The notes beneath the pieces are model-generated. The model was not told the origin of the DNA. It ran no database searches and worked only from the letters and a program-made list of their open reading frames with translations. Source: Nocardia mangyaensis (GTDB lineage: Bacteria > Actinomycetota > Actinomycetes > Mycobacteriales > Mycobacteriaceae). From it: DNA of 64,000 nucleotides. This document shows, piece by piece, positions 25,632 through 37,761 of the stretch; within the stretch, counting starts at the first letter, position 1, and each line of letters starts with the position of its first letter. Both the position numbers and the translations under genes were made by a program. The stretch is taken from NCBI RefSeq assembly GCF_001886715.1, contig NZ_CP018082.1, positions 5,332,001 to 5,396,000 of the forward strand, in the 5' to 3' direction.

Positions 25632-27377
25632 ATGACCACCGTCGACGCGATCGTGCTCGCGGGGGGTCGAGCGAGCCGGATGGGCGGGGTGGACAAGCCC
25701 GCGATCATGGTCGGGGGTCGGTCGATGCTCGACGCGGCGCTGGCCGCGGTGGGTGACTGCGCGCGAATCGTGGTCGTCGGACCGCGTCGGCCAGAGCTGG
25801 ACGCCCGGATCGAGCAGGTCCGCGAGGTGCCGCCGGGGTCTGGCCCGGTAGCCGCGATCGGCAGCGGTCTGCGCGCGCTCGGCCCGAACGCGGCGCCGTG
25901 GATCGTGGTGCTCGCCGCCGACCTGCCGTTCCTCACCGAGGACACCGTCGGCGAATTGTCCCGGCACGCCACCGAATCCACGGCGGACGCGGTGTTCGCG
26001 ATCGACGCGTCGGGACGCCCACAATACCTGGTCGGCATCTGGCGTCGCGCCGCACTCGAAAGCGCACTGGGACAATTGGATTCGCTGGTCAATCAGCCGA
26101 TGAAGGCGATCATGCCCACCGAGACCGCCGTGCTCGAACTACCGGGCACCAGCGACTGCGACACCGAGGAACAGGTCCACTCGGCCCGCGTCACGATGGC
26201 CGCCGACCGCACCGCCGCGCGCCTGAACCTCACCGAGGCAAGAGAACTCATCGTTTCCGGCCTCACCCCGCTGGCAGCCCACGACGCCGAGTTCGGCGAG
26301 GTCACCGGTGCCGCCTTGGCCGCGCCGATCCACGCCGCGGGCGCGCTGCCCCGCTTCGACGTCTCGGCCATGGACGGTTACGCCGTCCGCGGTGACGGCC
26401 CGTGGCGGCTGCGGCGCGACATCGGCTTCGCGGGCGGGGCGCGCCCGGCCGGCCTACTCTCCGGCGAGGCGGTGCGGATCGCCACCGGCGCGCACGTCCC
26501 CGACGGCACCACCTCGGTCCTGCGTGACGAGTTCGCCGCCATCACCGGCGACGAACTCTCCCGCCGCCCCGACACTCCGATTCGCGGCGATGTCCGCCGC
26601 AGCGGCGAGGACCGCCGCGTCGGTGACCTCATCGCCCCCGCGGGCACGCCGGTCACCGCGGCGCTGCGCTCGGCCGCCGCCTCGGTGGAGGTCACCGCGG
26701 GACTGGTCCGCGGTCCGGTGCGAGCCCGCATCGTGATGACCGGCGACGAGATCCGCAGCACCGGCCCCCTGCAGGCCGGCCAGACCCGCGACTCGATCGG
26801 CCCCGTCCTGCCCGATCTGCTCACCCGCCTCGGCGTGCAGATCCTCGACACCGTCCACCTGCGCGACTCCGCCCACGGGTTCGACGACATGCTCACCGCC
26901 ACCGATGGTTTCGACCTGCTGGTCGTCGTCGGCGCGACCGGTGGCGGGGCGGCCGACCAGTTGCGCACCGCCCTGGCCCGCACCGAAGCCCGCGTCCTGG
27001 TCCCCAGACTCGCACTGCGTCCGGGAGGTTCGACAATCGTCGCCGAACTCCCCACCAGCCCAACAGTTCTCGGACTACCGGGGAACCCTTTCGCCGCGAT
27101 CGCGGTACTCCTGGCCCTCACCCCCGCCATCGTCGCCGGACGCACCGCGGCGCCCGCACCGCGTCGCGTCCTCGGCCCCCTGCACAACGCGGCCGAGATC
27201 GCGGGGCCGGTCCAGCGGATCACCCCGGCTCGCTACGCCCCCGAGGGCGGCTGGCTCGGCGACGCCGTGGTGCGCACCGCCCACCTGGCCGGTCTCATCG
27301 ACCGTGACGGCCTGGTGATCGTCCCGGCCGACGCCACCGACGCGACCATCGTCGAATTCCTGCCGCTACCGGCCTGA
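25632..27377 (+). CDS. Fused MobA-like guanylyltransferase and MoeA molybdopterin molybdotransferase
   Basis: A 581-residue two-domain molybdenum cofactor enzyme. Residues ~1-190 are MobA-like (LAGGRASRMGGVDKPAI, DLPFL), which attaches GMP to molybdopterin. From ~195 it is MoeA-like (SAMDGYAV near 246, then IRIATGA-type loop, MTGDE, and a C-terminal MoeA domain), which inserts molybdate. The usual MoeA loop TTGGVSVGDYD reads GATGGGAADQL, so that site is atypical. The fusion joins two successive steps of the pathway. It probably supplies the bis-MGD cofactor of NarG, 6 kb downstream. MoeA and MobA are usually separate genes. Confidence 0.88.
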   Translation: MTTVDAIVLAGGRASRMGGVDKPAIMVGGRSMLDAALAAVGDCARIVVVGPRRPELDARIEQVREVPPGSGPVAAIGSGLRALGPNAAPWIVVLAADLPFLTEDTVGELSRHATESTADAVFAIDASGRPQYLVGIWRRAALESALGQLDSLVNQPMKAIMPTETAVLELPGTSDCDTEEQVHSARVTMAADRTAARLNLTEARELIVSGLTPLAAHDAEFGEVTGAALAAPIHAAGALPRFDVSAMDGYAVRGDGPWRLRRDIGFAGGARPAGLLSGEAVRIATGAHVPDGTTSVLRDEFAAITGDELSRRPDTPIRGDVRRSGEDRRVGDLIAPAGTPVTAALRSAAASVEVTAGLVRGPVRARIVMTGDEIRSTGPLQAGQTRDSIGPVLPDLLTRLGVQILDTVHLRDSAHGFDDMLTATDGFDLLVVVGATGGGAADQLRTALARTEARVLVPRLALRPGGSTIVAELPTSPTVLGLPGNPFAAIAVLLALTPAIVAGRTAAPAPRRVLGPLHNAAEIAGPVQRITPARYAPEGGWLGDAVVRTAHLAGLIDRDGLVIVPADATDATIVEFLPLPA

Positions 27378-27565
27378 ATTGCCAATTTCTCCGACAATTC
27401 ACGCTCGGGAAAAACCTGCCCGCGAATTCATCGAATCATTGTGGACACGCCGTTGCGCGGCCGGTCGGCACATTATTTTCGCCGACCCTCTTCCCGAGCG
27501 CATTCGCGCTGGTTATCGTTGGCGCGTTAGGCGAATCACTATCCCTCGGAAAGGACCGTGTGGAG

Positions 27566-27721
27566 ATGGCTGACAAGTCGAAGAAGACGCCTAAGAAAAT
27601 GCCCAAGCAGATGCCGCGCCAGCAACAGGAACAGCGGCAGCAGCAGGGCGAGGAATCGCCAGGAATGCCGCGAGCGGGCCAGGACGATCGGCGCGAACCA
27701 CGCCGACCCGGCCATCACTGA
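27566..27721 (+). CDS. Small basic Lys/Gln/Arg-rich protein (51 residues)
   Basis: A short ORF, missed by length-based tracks, that starts MADKSKKTPKKMPKQMPRQQ and ends with an Arg-rich GQDDRREPRRPGHH. It is very basic and polar, with no Cys or hydrophobic core, so probably disordered and nucleic-acid- or membrane-binding. AAAGGA lies 10 nt before ATG 27566 (GTG 27560 is an alternative start). A strong hairpin terminator follows 12 bp after the stop, consistent with a single-gene transcript. Function is not known. Confidence 0.6.
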   Translation: MADKSKKTPKKMPKQMPRQQQEQRQQQGEESPGMPRAGQDDRREPRRPGHH

Positions 27722-27733
27722 TCCACGCGTGTC

Positions 27734-27767
27734 GACGAGCCGCCGGTACCCCTACCGGCGGCTCGTC
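27734..27767 (+). terminator. Intrinsic terminator after the small basic gene
   Basis: Perfect 15-bp stem (GACGAGCCGCCGGTA and its complement) with a CCCC loop, followed by CACGTTGTG. The T tract is weak, but the stem is long and stable. The remaining gap to mtnA (27768-28005) holds an imperfect repeat (GATCGGGAGC / GCTCCCCGATC) and no gene. Confidence 0.7.
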
Positions 27768-28005
27768 CACGTTGTGCCCCGACTGTCCGCAGCGCGTTCG
27801 CCACGGTTTCGGCCCGTCCCCGGCGAGCCGTCGTCGGATCGGGAGCGGATACCGCGTCGAGCAGGCCAGCTGCTCCCCGATCGCGGCGGCGACATCGCGC
27901 CGTGGATCGGCCGACGCGCTCACACCCTGACGCACCAGCGCGACACTCCTTGTGCGGGTCCGATACCGTTTACCAGCCACAAACCCCCGCAAGAAGGACA
28001 CGCTC

Positions 28006-29718
28006 ATGGACGACAGCTCCCTGATCTGGGACGACGGTGCGCTGGTCACCATCGACCAGCGCGAGCTGCCGCACGAGGTGCGTGAGCTGCGGCTGCACAC
28101 TGTCGACGAGATCATCGACGCCATCGCGACCCTGGCCATCCGTGGTGCGCCGGCGATCGGGATCGCGGGGGCCTTCGGTGTGGTCATCGCGACCAGGGCG
28201 CACACGGTTGACGGTGTGGTCGACGAAGCCGCCGTGGGGGCCGAGGCGGACCGGATCGCGGCAGCCCGGCCGACCGCGGTCAACCTGGCCTGGGCGGTGC
28301 AGCGGGTGCGCGGGCGCATCGCCGACGGTGCGGACGCGGTACTGGCCGAGACCCTGGACATGCTCGCCGAGGACGGCCGGGTCAACCGCGCCGCCGCCAC
28401 CCACGCCGCCGACCTGGTGCAGCGACTGTGCGGCGACCGGCCGCTGCGCCTGCTCACGCACTGCAACACCGGCCGCCTGGCCACCAGCGCGTTCGGGACG
28501 GCGATCGGGACGCTGCGGGTGCTGCACGAGCGTGGTGTGGTCACCGATGCGCTCGTCGGCGAGACCCGTCCGCTGCTGCAGGGTGCCCGGTTGACGGCGT
28601 GGGAGCTGGCCGAGGCGGGTATCCCGCACCGCCTGACCATCGATTCCGCCGCCGCCTGGGCGATGGCCACCGGCCAGGTCGACGCCGTCCTGGTCGGCGC
28701 CGACCGCATCACCGCCAACGGCGATGTCGCCAACAAGATCGGCACTTTCCCCCTGGCCCTGGCCGCCCGCCACCATGGCATCCCGTTCATCGTGGTGGCC
28801 CCGGAATCCACCCGCGACGCCGCGATGGCGACCGGCGCGCAGATCGTGGTGGAACAGCGGCCCGCCGCCGAGGTCACCGGATTCGGCACCGTCTCGACCG
28901 CACCCGCGGGCACTCCGGTGTTCAACCCCGCCTTCGACGTGACACCCGCCGACCTGGTCACTGCGGTGGTCACGGAAAACGGTGTGGCCTACCGGAATTC
29001 GGACGAATTCACCGAGCACGGCCGCTTCGCTCGGGCGGACCCGGCCGAGGCCACCGACCCCAGGGGCTCGACGGGGCCGCCCGAGCAGGGGCGGGCGATC
29101 GCCGCGGTGGCCCGCCAGCTCTACGGGCGGGGGTGGATGCCGGGGACCGCGGGCAACATCTCGATGCGAAGGGGCGCGGATGCGCTGATCACCGCCAGCG
29201 GGCTCTCCAAAGGTGAACTGAGCGGGCACGATACGGTGCTCGTCACCGTAGCCGGCACGGTGACTCATCCTGGCCAGAGCCGTAAGCCCTCCGCGGAGGC
29301 CAGCATTCACACCGCCGTCTACCGCACCACCGGTGCGGGCGCGGTGGTGCACGTCCACTCACCGTTCGCGACGGCCCTCGCCACCACCGCCGACCAGCCC
29401 GGCGAGACCGTGACCACGCTGCGGATCAGCGGTTACGAACTGCTCAAAGGCTTCGGCCTGGCCGACCCGTCGTCGGTCCAGGTCCCCCGCTTCCCGAACT
29501 GGCCCGACGTCGCGCGCATCGGCACCGACATCGAGACCCACCTGCGCGAGAACCCCACCGCCCCACCGATTCTGTTCATCACCGGACACGGCATCACCAC
29601 CTGGGGCGACACGCTGTCCCAGGCGCGGGATCGCGCCGAATGCCTGGAAGCCCTGTGCGAGTTGATCACCCGTACCGGACGCACCGATGCCACGCCCCTC
29701 GAGATCGGACCGACATGA
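28006..29718 (+). CDS. Fused MtnA-MtnB: methylthioribose-1-P isomerase and methylthioribulose-1-P dehydratase
   Basis: A 570-residue bifunctional methionine-salvage enzyme. Residues ~1-330 are MtnA (RGAPAIGIAGAFG, catalytic Cys153 in LLTHCNTG, GADRITANGDVANKIGT), which turns 5-methylthioribose-1-P into methylthioribulose-1-P. From ~355 it is MtnB (GRGWMPGTAGNISMR, zinc His in VHVHSPFATALATT), which dehydrates that product. A linker of about 25 residues (FARADPAEATDPRGSTG) joins them, so the intermediate could pass directly. ATG 28006 has AAGGA 6 nt upstream; its stop overlaps mtnD (ATGA). First gene of mtnAB-mtnD-mtnC. Confidence 0.9.
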   Translation: MDDSSLIWDDGALVTIDQRELPHEVRELRLHTVDEIIDAIATLAIRGAPAIGIAGAFGVVIATRAHTVDGVVDEAAVGAEADRIAAARPTAVNLAWAVQRVRGRIADGADAVLAETLDMLAEDGRVNRAAATHAADLVQRLCGDRPLRLLTHCNTGRLATSAFGTAIGTLRVLHERGVVTDALVGETRPLLQGARLTAWELAEAGIPHRLTIDSAAAWAMATGQVDAVLVGADRITANGDVANKIGTFPLALAARHHGIPFIVVAPESTRDAAMATGAQIVVEQRPAAEVTGFGTVSTAPAGTPVFNPAFDVTPADLVTAVVTENGVAYRNSDEFTEHGRFARADPAEATDPRGSTGPPEQGRAIAAVARQLYGRGWMPGTAGNISMRRGADALITASGLSKGELSGHDTVLVTVAGTVTHPGQSRKPSAEASIHTAVYRTTGAGAVVHVHSPFATALATTADQPGETVTTLRISGYELLKGFGLADPSSVQVPRFPNWPDVARIGTDIETHLRENPTAPPILFITGHGITTWGDTLSQARDRAECLEALCELITRTGRTDATPLEIGPT

Positions 29719-30287
29719 CCCTGCTGCAAGTGATGGCCGCCGACAATGCCGCCGAGGTCCGGGTACGGACCACCGACCCCGCCGAGATCGGCGCCGAGCT
29801 GGCCAGACACGGCATCGAGTTCTCCCGCTGGGACGTCCGCACCGACGCCGCCACGGATTCGGCGACCCTGCTGGCCCACTACGGCCCGCAGATCGCCGAG
29901 CTCAACGCCTCGGGCCGCTACGAACACATCGACGTCGCCCGCATCCACCCCGACGACGACAACCCGGACTGGCCCGCCACCGCCGCGGGCGCGCGGGCCA
30001 AGTTCCTCGACGAGCACCGCCACGCCGAGGACGAGGTACGCTTCTTCGCCGCCGGGCGCGGCTGCTTCTATCTGCACCTCGACGATGCCGTGCTGGCCAC
30101 GGTCTGCGAGGCGGGCGATCTGCTCTCGGTGCCCGCGGGCACCCTGCACTGGTTCGACATGGGCACCCGCCCCGATTTCATCGCCATCCGCTTCTTCGAG
30201 GAGGCCGACGGCTGGATCGGCGACTTCACCGGCGACAAGATCAGCGCGGGCTTCCCCACCCTGGACGAACTGCTCACCGCCTCGTGA
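29715..30287 (+). CDS. mtnD: Acireductone dioxygenase
   Basis: A 190-residue cupin that splits the acireductone of methionine salvage, giving formate and the keto acid precursor of methionine. The metal ligands are visible: His101, His103 and Glu107 in EHRHAEDEVRFF, and His145 in GTLHWFDMG. ATG 29715 overlaps the mtnAB stop, and its own stop overlaps mtnC by GTGA. The metal (Fe or Ni) decides the product and cannot be read from sequence. Confidence 0.93.
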   Translation: MTLLQVMAADNAAEVRVRTTDPAEIGAELARHGIEFSRWDVRTDAATDSATLLAHYGPQIAELNASGRYEHIDVARIHPDDDNPDWPATAAGARAKFLDEHRHAEDEVRFFAAGRGCFYLHLDDAVLATVCEAGDLLSVPAGTLHWFDMGTRPDFIAIRFFEEADGWIGDFTGDKISAGFPTLDELLTAS

Positions 30288-30970
30288 CCCGCGCGATCGT
30301 CCTCGACATCGAGGGCACCACCAGCCCCACCGACGCGGTGCGCACCGATCTGTACGGCTACACCTCGGCGCACCTGCCCGCCTGGCTCGCCGAGAACACC
30401 GGCGGCGCGGCCGATTCCGTCCTCGCGGCCACCCGCGAACTCGCCGGGGAGCCCGACGCGGGCCCCGACCGTGTCGCCGAGATCCTGCGCGGCTGGCTGG
30501 AATCCGACGTGAAGGCCGAACCCCTCAAGGCCGCCCAGGGCGCGATCTGCGCCCAGGGTTTCCGCGCGGGCGCCCTGCACGGCCGCTTCTTCGACGATGT
30601 GGCGCCGGCCCTGACGACCTGGCACAAGGCCGGGTTCGGGCTCTACGTCTATTCCTCGGGATCCGAACGCAACCAACGCGATTGGTTCACCTTCGCCGAG
30701 CACGGCGACCTCTCCGGGCTGATCACCGAACACTTCGACCTGGTCACCGCGGGCCCCAAGCGCGAGGCCGCCTCCTACGACCTCATCGCCGACCGTATCG
30801 GCCTGCCCGCCGCGCAGATCCTGTTCCTGTCCGACCACCCGGACGAACTCGATGCGGCCGGGGCGGCGGGCTGGCGGGCAGTCGGTGTGCACCGCCCGGG
30901 GGAACCGCAGTCGCCACGGCCACCGCACCGATGGATCAGCTCGTTCGCGCAGCTAGAGCTCGAGCGCTGA
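30284..30970 (+). CDS. mtnC: Enolase-phosphatase MtnC (HAD family)
   Basis: A 228-residue HAD-family enzyme that enolises and dephosphorylates diketo-methylthiopentyl-1-phosphate to the acireductone used by MtnD. Motif I is LDIEGTT (Asp8, Glu10), motif II YSSGSERNQ, and the late motif is FLSDHPDELDAA. GTG 30284 overlaps the mtnD stop. There is no mtnK or mtnP in the operon, so the methylthioribose-1-P it feeds on must come from an MTA phosphorylase elsewhere. Ends 30 bp before the stop of the convergent transporter gene. Confidence 0.93.
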   Translation: MTRAIVLDIEGTTSPTDAVRTDLYGYTSAHLPAWLAENTGGAADSVLAATRELAGEPDAGPDRVAEILRGWLESDVKAEPLKAAQGAICAQGFRAGALHGRFFDDVAPALTTWHKAGFGLYVYSSGSERNQRDWFTFAEHGDLSGLITEHFDLVTAGPKREAASYDLIADRIGLPAAQILFLSDHPDELDAAGAAGWRAVGVHRPGEPQSPRPPHRWISSFAQLELER

Positions 30971-31000
30971 TCCGCCGATGCGGTGCCGCGTCGGCTCGGG

Positions 31001-32545
31001 TCAGGAGCTGACCGAAGCCTTTTCGCGCTCGGACTGTGGCTCGTAGGTCTCCCAGAACGTGGCGTTGACGATCCCGAGCTCCTTCGGATCGAAGACCGGG
31101 TCCTTGCCCGCCTTCTTCTGCCGCTCGTAGTCGCGCAGCGCCTTGAAGGCGGGCTGCTGGATGATCAGGATGCCGAGGATGTTGAGCCAGGCCATCAGAC
31201 CGACCCCGATATCGCCCAGCGTCCACGCATCGCTCGCGGTCGAGACCGCGCCCATCGCGACCGAGACCAGGATGAGTGCCTGCAGGACCAGGGTGGTGTT
31301 GCTACCGACCGTGCCGCGAATCACCGGCACCTGCACGGGCGCGTACTTGCCGATCAGGAAACGCAGGTTCGTGTCCGCCATGTAGTAGTAGGCGATGATC
31401 GTGGTCAAGCAGAAGAAGCCCAGCGAGACCGCGACGAACGACGAACCGAATCCACCCCAGAGGGTGTCGACCGCGTGCTGCGCGTACGCGGGGCCGACCA
31501 CGACGTCCGAGGGCAGCATGCCGCCGTCGGACAGGACAGCACCGGAGGCCGACTCGCCCTCGAAGACGCGGTAGGCGCCGGTCGACAGGATCAGGAAACC
31601 GGTCGCGGTGCAGATGAACAGCGTGTCGATGTACACCGCGAAGGCCTGGACGAGGCCCTGCTTGGCCGGGTGGGAGACCTCGGCCGCGGCGGCCGCGTGC
31701 GGGCCGGTGCCCTGTCCGGCCTCATTGGAGTAGACGCCGCGTTTGACGCCCCACATGACGGCCGCGCCGATGATGGCGCCGAAAGCGGCGTCGGCGCCGA
31801 CCGCGCTGCGCATGATCAGCGCGAACGTGTCGGGCAGCTGGGACGCGTTCGCGAAAACGATGACCAGGGCGAGCAGAATGTAGACGACCGCCATGAAGGG
31901 GACGACGACCGACGCGAACGCCGCGATGCGCTTGACCCCGCCGATGATCACGAACGCGAGCACGATCACCGCGCCGAGAGCCACCGCCCATTCCTGGACT
32001 CCCCAGGCCTGGTGCATCGCCGCGGCCATCGAGTTGGCCTGGACACTGGGCATCAGCAGGCCGCAGGCCAGCACGGTGACCGCGGCGAAGAGGACGCCAT
32101 AGACCTTGAACAGCGGCGCGGCCTTGGTGTGCGCCATCGCCGTGCTGAAGTAGTAGGCGGGGCCGCCTCGATACTCACCGGTGAGGCGATCGCGAGTCTT
32201 GTAGACCTGGCCGAGCGTGCATTCGACAAAGGAGGTCGACGCACCGAGGAAGGCGACGACCCACATCCAGAACAGCGCGCCCGGCCCGCCGAACGCGATC
32301 GCGGTGGCGACGCCGGCGATATTGCCGGTGCCGACGCGGCCCGACAGCGACATGGCCAGGGCCTGGAACGACGAGACACCCGCCGCTGACTTCTGACCGC
32401 GCAGCAGCAGCCGGACCATCTCCGGGACCTGTCGGATCTGGACGAACCTCGACCGGATCGAGAAGTAGAGCCCCGCGGCCAAACACAGATAGATCAACGA
32501 GTTACTCCAGATGTAACCGTTGATCGTGGTCAAGAAGTCAGCCAC
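31001..32545 (-). CDS. Sodium:alanine/glycine symporter, AGCS family
   Basis: A 514-residue membrane transporter with about 11 TM segments. AGCS signatures are GRVGTGNIAGVATAI, FVECTLGQVYKTRD, and the long loop WGVKRGVYSNEAGQGTGPHA. Known role: Na+-coupled uptake of alanine, glycine or similar amino acids. The C-tail is charged and cytosolic. GTG 32545 has GGGAG upstream; an ATG 48 bp further out is less likely. An XRE/MmyB-type regulator lies upstream in the same direction, 123 bp away. Confidence 0.88.
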   Translation of the reverse strand: MADFLTTINGYIWSNSLIYLCLAAGLYFSIRSRFVQIRQVPEMVRLLLRGQKSAAGVSSFQALAMSLSGRVGTGNIAGVATAIAFGGPGALFWMWVVAFLGASTSFVECTLGQVYKTRDRLTGEYRGGPAYYFSTAMAHTKAAPLFKVYGVLFAAVTVLACGLLMPSVQANSMAAAMHQAWGVQEWAVALGAVIVLAFVIIGGVKRIAAFASVVVPFMAVVYILLALVIVFANASQLPDTFALIMRSAVGADAAFGAIIGAAVMWGVKRGVYSNEAGQGTGPHAAAAAEVSHPAKQGLVQAFAVYIDTLFICTATGFLILSTGAYRVFEGESASGAVLSDGGMLPSDVVVGPAYAQHAVDTLWGGFGSSFVAVSLGFFCLTTIIAYYYMADTNLRFLIGKYAPVQVPVIRGTVGSNTTLVLQALILVSVAMGAVSTASDAWTLGDIGVGLMAWLNILGILIIQQPAFKALRDYERQKKAGKDPVFDPKELGIVNATFWETYEPQSEREKASVSS

Positions 32546-32668
32546 CGCTCGTGCTCCCTCATTCCAGGTCGATGTCGGCAGCCATGCTCTCACGCTCGAT
32601 AACCGTCGGATAACTGATTGCGTAACGTTCTTGTTAGCTGCGGTAACAGATCGCGGCGCGCCGACGAG

Positions 32669-33496
32669 CTAGTCCTCACGGACCCCCAGGTAGTACTGGA
32701 TGTGCCCCGGGTGGATGACGGAGTCGAGCCGGAAGAGCTGGACATCGACGGTGTAGTGCTCGCCGGTGCGCAGGTCACACAGGCGCATGGCGGTGTGGTC
32801 ACGGCCATAGACGGTGTCGCCGTCGTCCCAGATGCGGCGGAAATCGGGGTACTCGGCGAGTTCGGCCAAGAGCTCGGTGGCCCAGGTACCGCCGCCCTGC
32901 TGGCCGATCAGCCCGCGCAGCCAGTGCACGGTGAGCGCGGATTCGCGCTCCCATTCCACCATCACCTTGCGCGAGAGCGGATTGCCGAAGAACCAGCGCA
33001 GGATGTTGACGTCGTCGATCAGGCCGGGAAAAGCGAGGTGATACGACTCGTTGCCCGCGAGCACGTTCCAGCGGATGTCGACATAGGCGGCCAGATCGGG
33101 TTCCTGCAGGGTGAGGGTGCGCCGCATCTCGTCGGTGATCTCGGCCCGCAGGTCCTCGACGGTCGGGTTGTCGGCGGGGGCGAGCCCGGCCAGATCGAAC
33201 AGGTGTCGGCGCTCGATCTCGGTCACCGGGCCGATCCGGTCGAGATAGCGCACGAGCGCCTCGACGACGGCCAGGGTCGGGCGGTCCCGGTCTCCGCTTT
33301 CCAGGTGGGTGATGTAGCTCGTGCTGACCCCGGCCGCGAAGGCCAGCTTCTCGCGCGAGATCCGCCGGTCGTCACGCAGCCGCCGCAGCAACCCGCCGAG
33401 CGTCGGCGGTCGCGGTGGCCCGTCGGCCCCGTCCGGCGATGACTTCGGTGGCAACCCAACCCCTCCCTGTCTGCAGGGCACCATCTTCGGTGACAT
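32669..33496 (-). CDS. XRE-family regulator with MmyB-like ligand domain
   Basis: A 275-residue protein. An N-terminal helix-turn-helix (ISREKLAFAAGVSTSYITHL, about 43-65) follows a Pro-rich leader; the rest is the MmyB-like domain (DIRWNVLAGNESYHLAF, WERESALTVHWLRGLIG, HYTVDVQLFRLDS), which in related proteins binds a small hydrophobic ligand. ATG 33496 is chosen; ATG 33484 is possible. It may control the AGCS transporter downstream or the divergent narG, but no target can be shown. Confidence 0.85.
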   Translation of the reverse strand: MSPKMVPCRQGGVGLPPKSSPDGADGPPRPPTLGGLLRRLRDDRRISREKLAFAAGVSTSYITHLESGDRDRPTLAVVEALVRYLDRIGPVTEIERRHLFDLAGLAPADNPTVEDLRAEITDEMRRTLTLQEPDLAAYVDIRWNVLAGNESYHLAFPGLIDDVNILRWFFGNPLSRKVMVEWERESALTVHWLRGLIGQQGGGTWATELLAELAEYPDFRRIWDDGDTVYGRDHTAMRLCDLRTGEHYTVDVQLFRLDSVIHPGHIQYYLGVRED

Positions 33497-33927
33497 TTCC
33501 GTATCGAACGCGACGCCGACCGGAAAAGATGCGGTTTCTTTATCTTGACACCACGACATGCGCATCGGTTAACGACAGGCAAACAATGGATCGTCGGAGA
33601 CTGCGCGAACCGCCACAATGTCACCGAAAGGGTGCGCCGGGCCTGTTAACAAATGTAAACCGCCCGAGAACCCCCCATTTCCGAAGGATCACCGCGGCCC
33701 GCTTCCGCGGTGTGGACCGATGGCGTCCGGCCAGTTCGCGAACCCATCGTCGCTGGTCGCGCTCCAGCTCGGTCCCGCGCCCTCGGCCGATCCGGTGACT
33801 ACCAGATTTCGACCGGCTCACAGCTCACAGCGACCCGAATAGGGATGTGAAAAGTTCGTTTTGCGGGATGCGTCCGCCTCCTTACAGTTGCGCCAACAGC
33901 CCGATTTCACAGCTCGAAGGGGGCGTC
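33497..33927. other. Non-coding region between the XRE gene and narG
   Basis: A 431-bp divergent intergenic region. It contains a -35-like TTGACA at 33545-33550 on the plus strand without a convincing -10, an imperfect palindrome at 33645-33660, and a tandem CTCACAG repeat near 33821. GAAGGGGG at 33916-33923 is the ribosome site of narG. The regulation of nar by nitrate or oxygen should act here, but no FNR- or Crp-type box could be read. Confidence 0.5.
33645..33660. promoter_or_regulatory. Candidate operator palindrome upstream of narG
   Basis: GTTAACAAATGTAAAC is an imperfect palindrome (GTTnAC-AAAT-GTnAAC, one mismatch pair). It resembles an actinobacterial GlnR-type AC-rich site but with a spacing that is one base short, so the protein that reads it is not assigned. 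Confidence 0.35.
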
Positions 33928-37596
<3,669 letters not shown>

Positions 37597-37597
37597 C

Positions 37598-37759
37598 ATG
37601 GACCACTCTGTTCGACCGCCGAGGCGACGACTGATCTCGAACCGTCCGGGTACCTCGTCGGGCACGCCCGGAACCGGATCGACACCCGACCGCACGGCCG
37701 CGGGCAGGACGCTCGGCGGCTCCCGAGCCGTGCGCAAGAATCGCGGAGAGGCGGAATAA
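37598..37759 (+). CDS. Small ORF fitting exactly between narG and narH (53 residues)
   Basis: This ORF starts 1 bp after the narG stop (TGA-C-ATG) and its TAA ends 2 bp before narH, filling the whole 165-bp gap. The product starts MDHSVRPPRRRLISNRPG and is Arg/Ser/Gly/Thr-rich with no Cys or hydrophobic segment. A weak AGGAAG lies about 13 nt before the start, so translation would depend on termination at narG. narG and narH are adjacent without a gap in most operons. It may be a real small protein or a leftover that keeps translation coupled. Confidence 0.4.
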   Translation: MDHSVRPPRRRLISNRPGTSSGTPGTGSTPDRTAAGRTLGGSRAVRKNRGEAE

Positions 37760-37761
37760 CC

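Noticed and set aside
27768..28005. A SAM riboswitch upstream of the mtn operon
   Set aside because: Only an imperfect repeat is present, with no SAM aptamer core that I can recognise.
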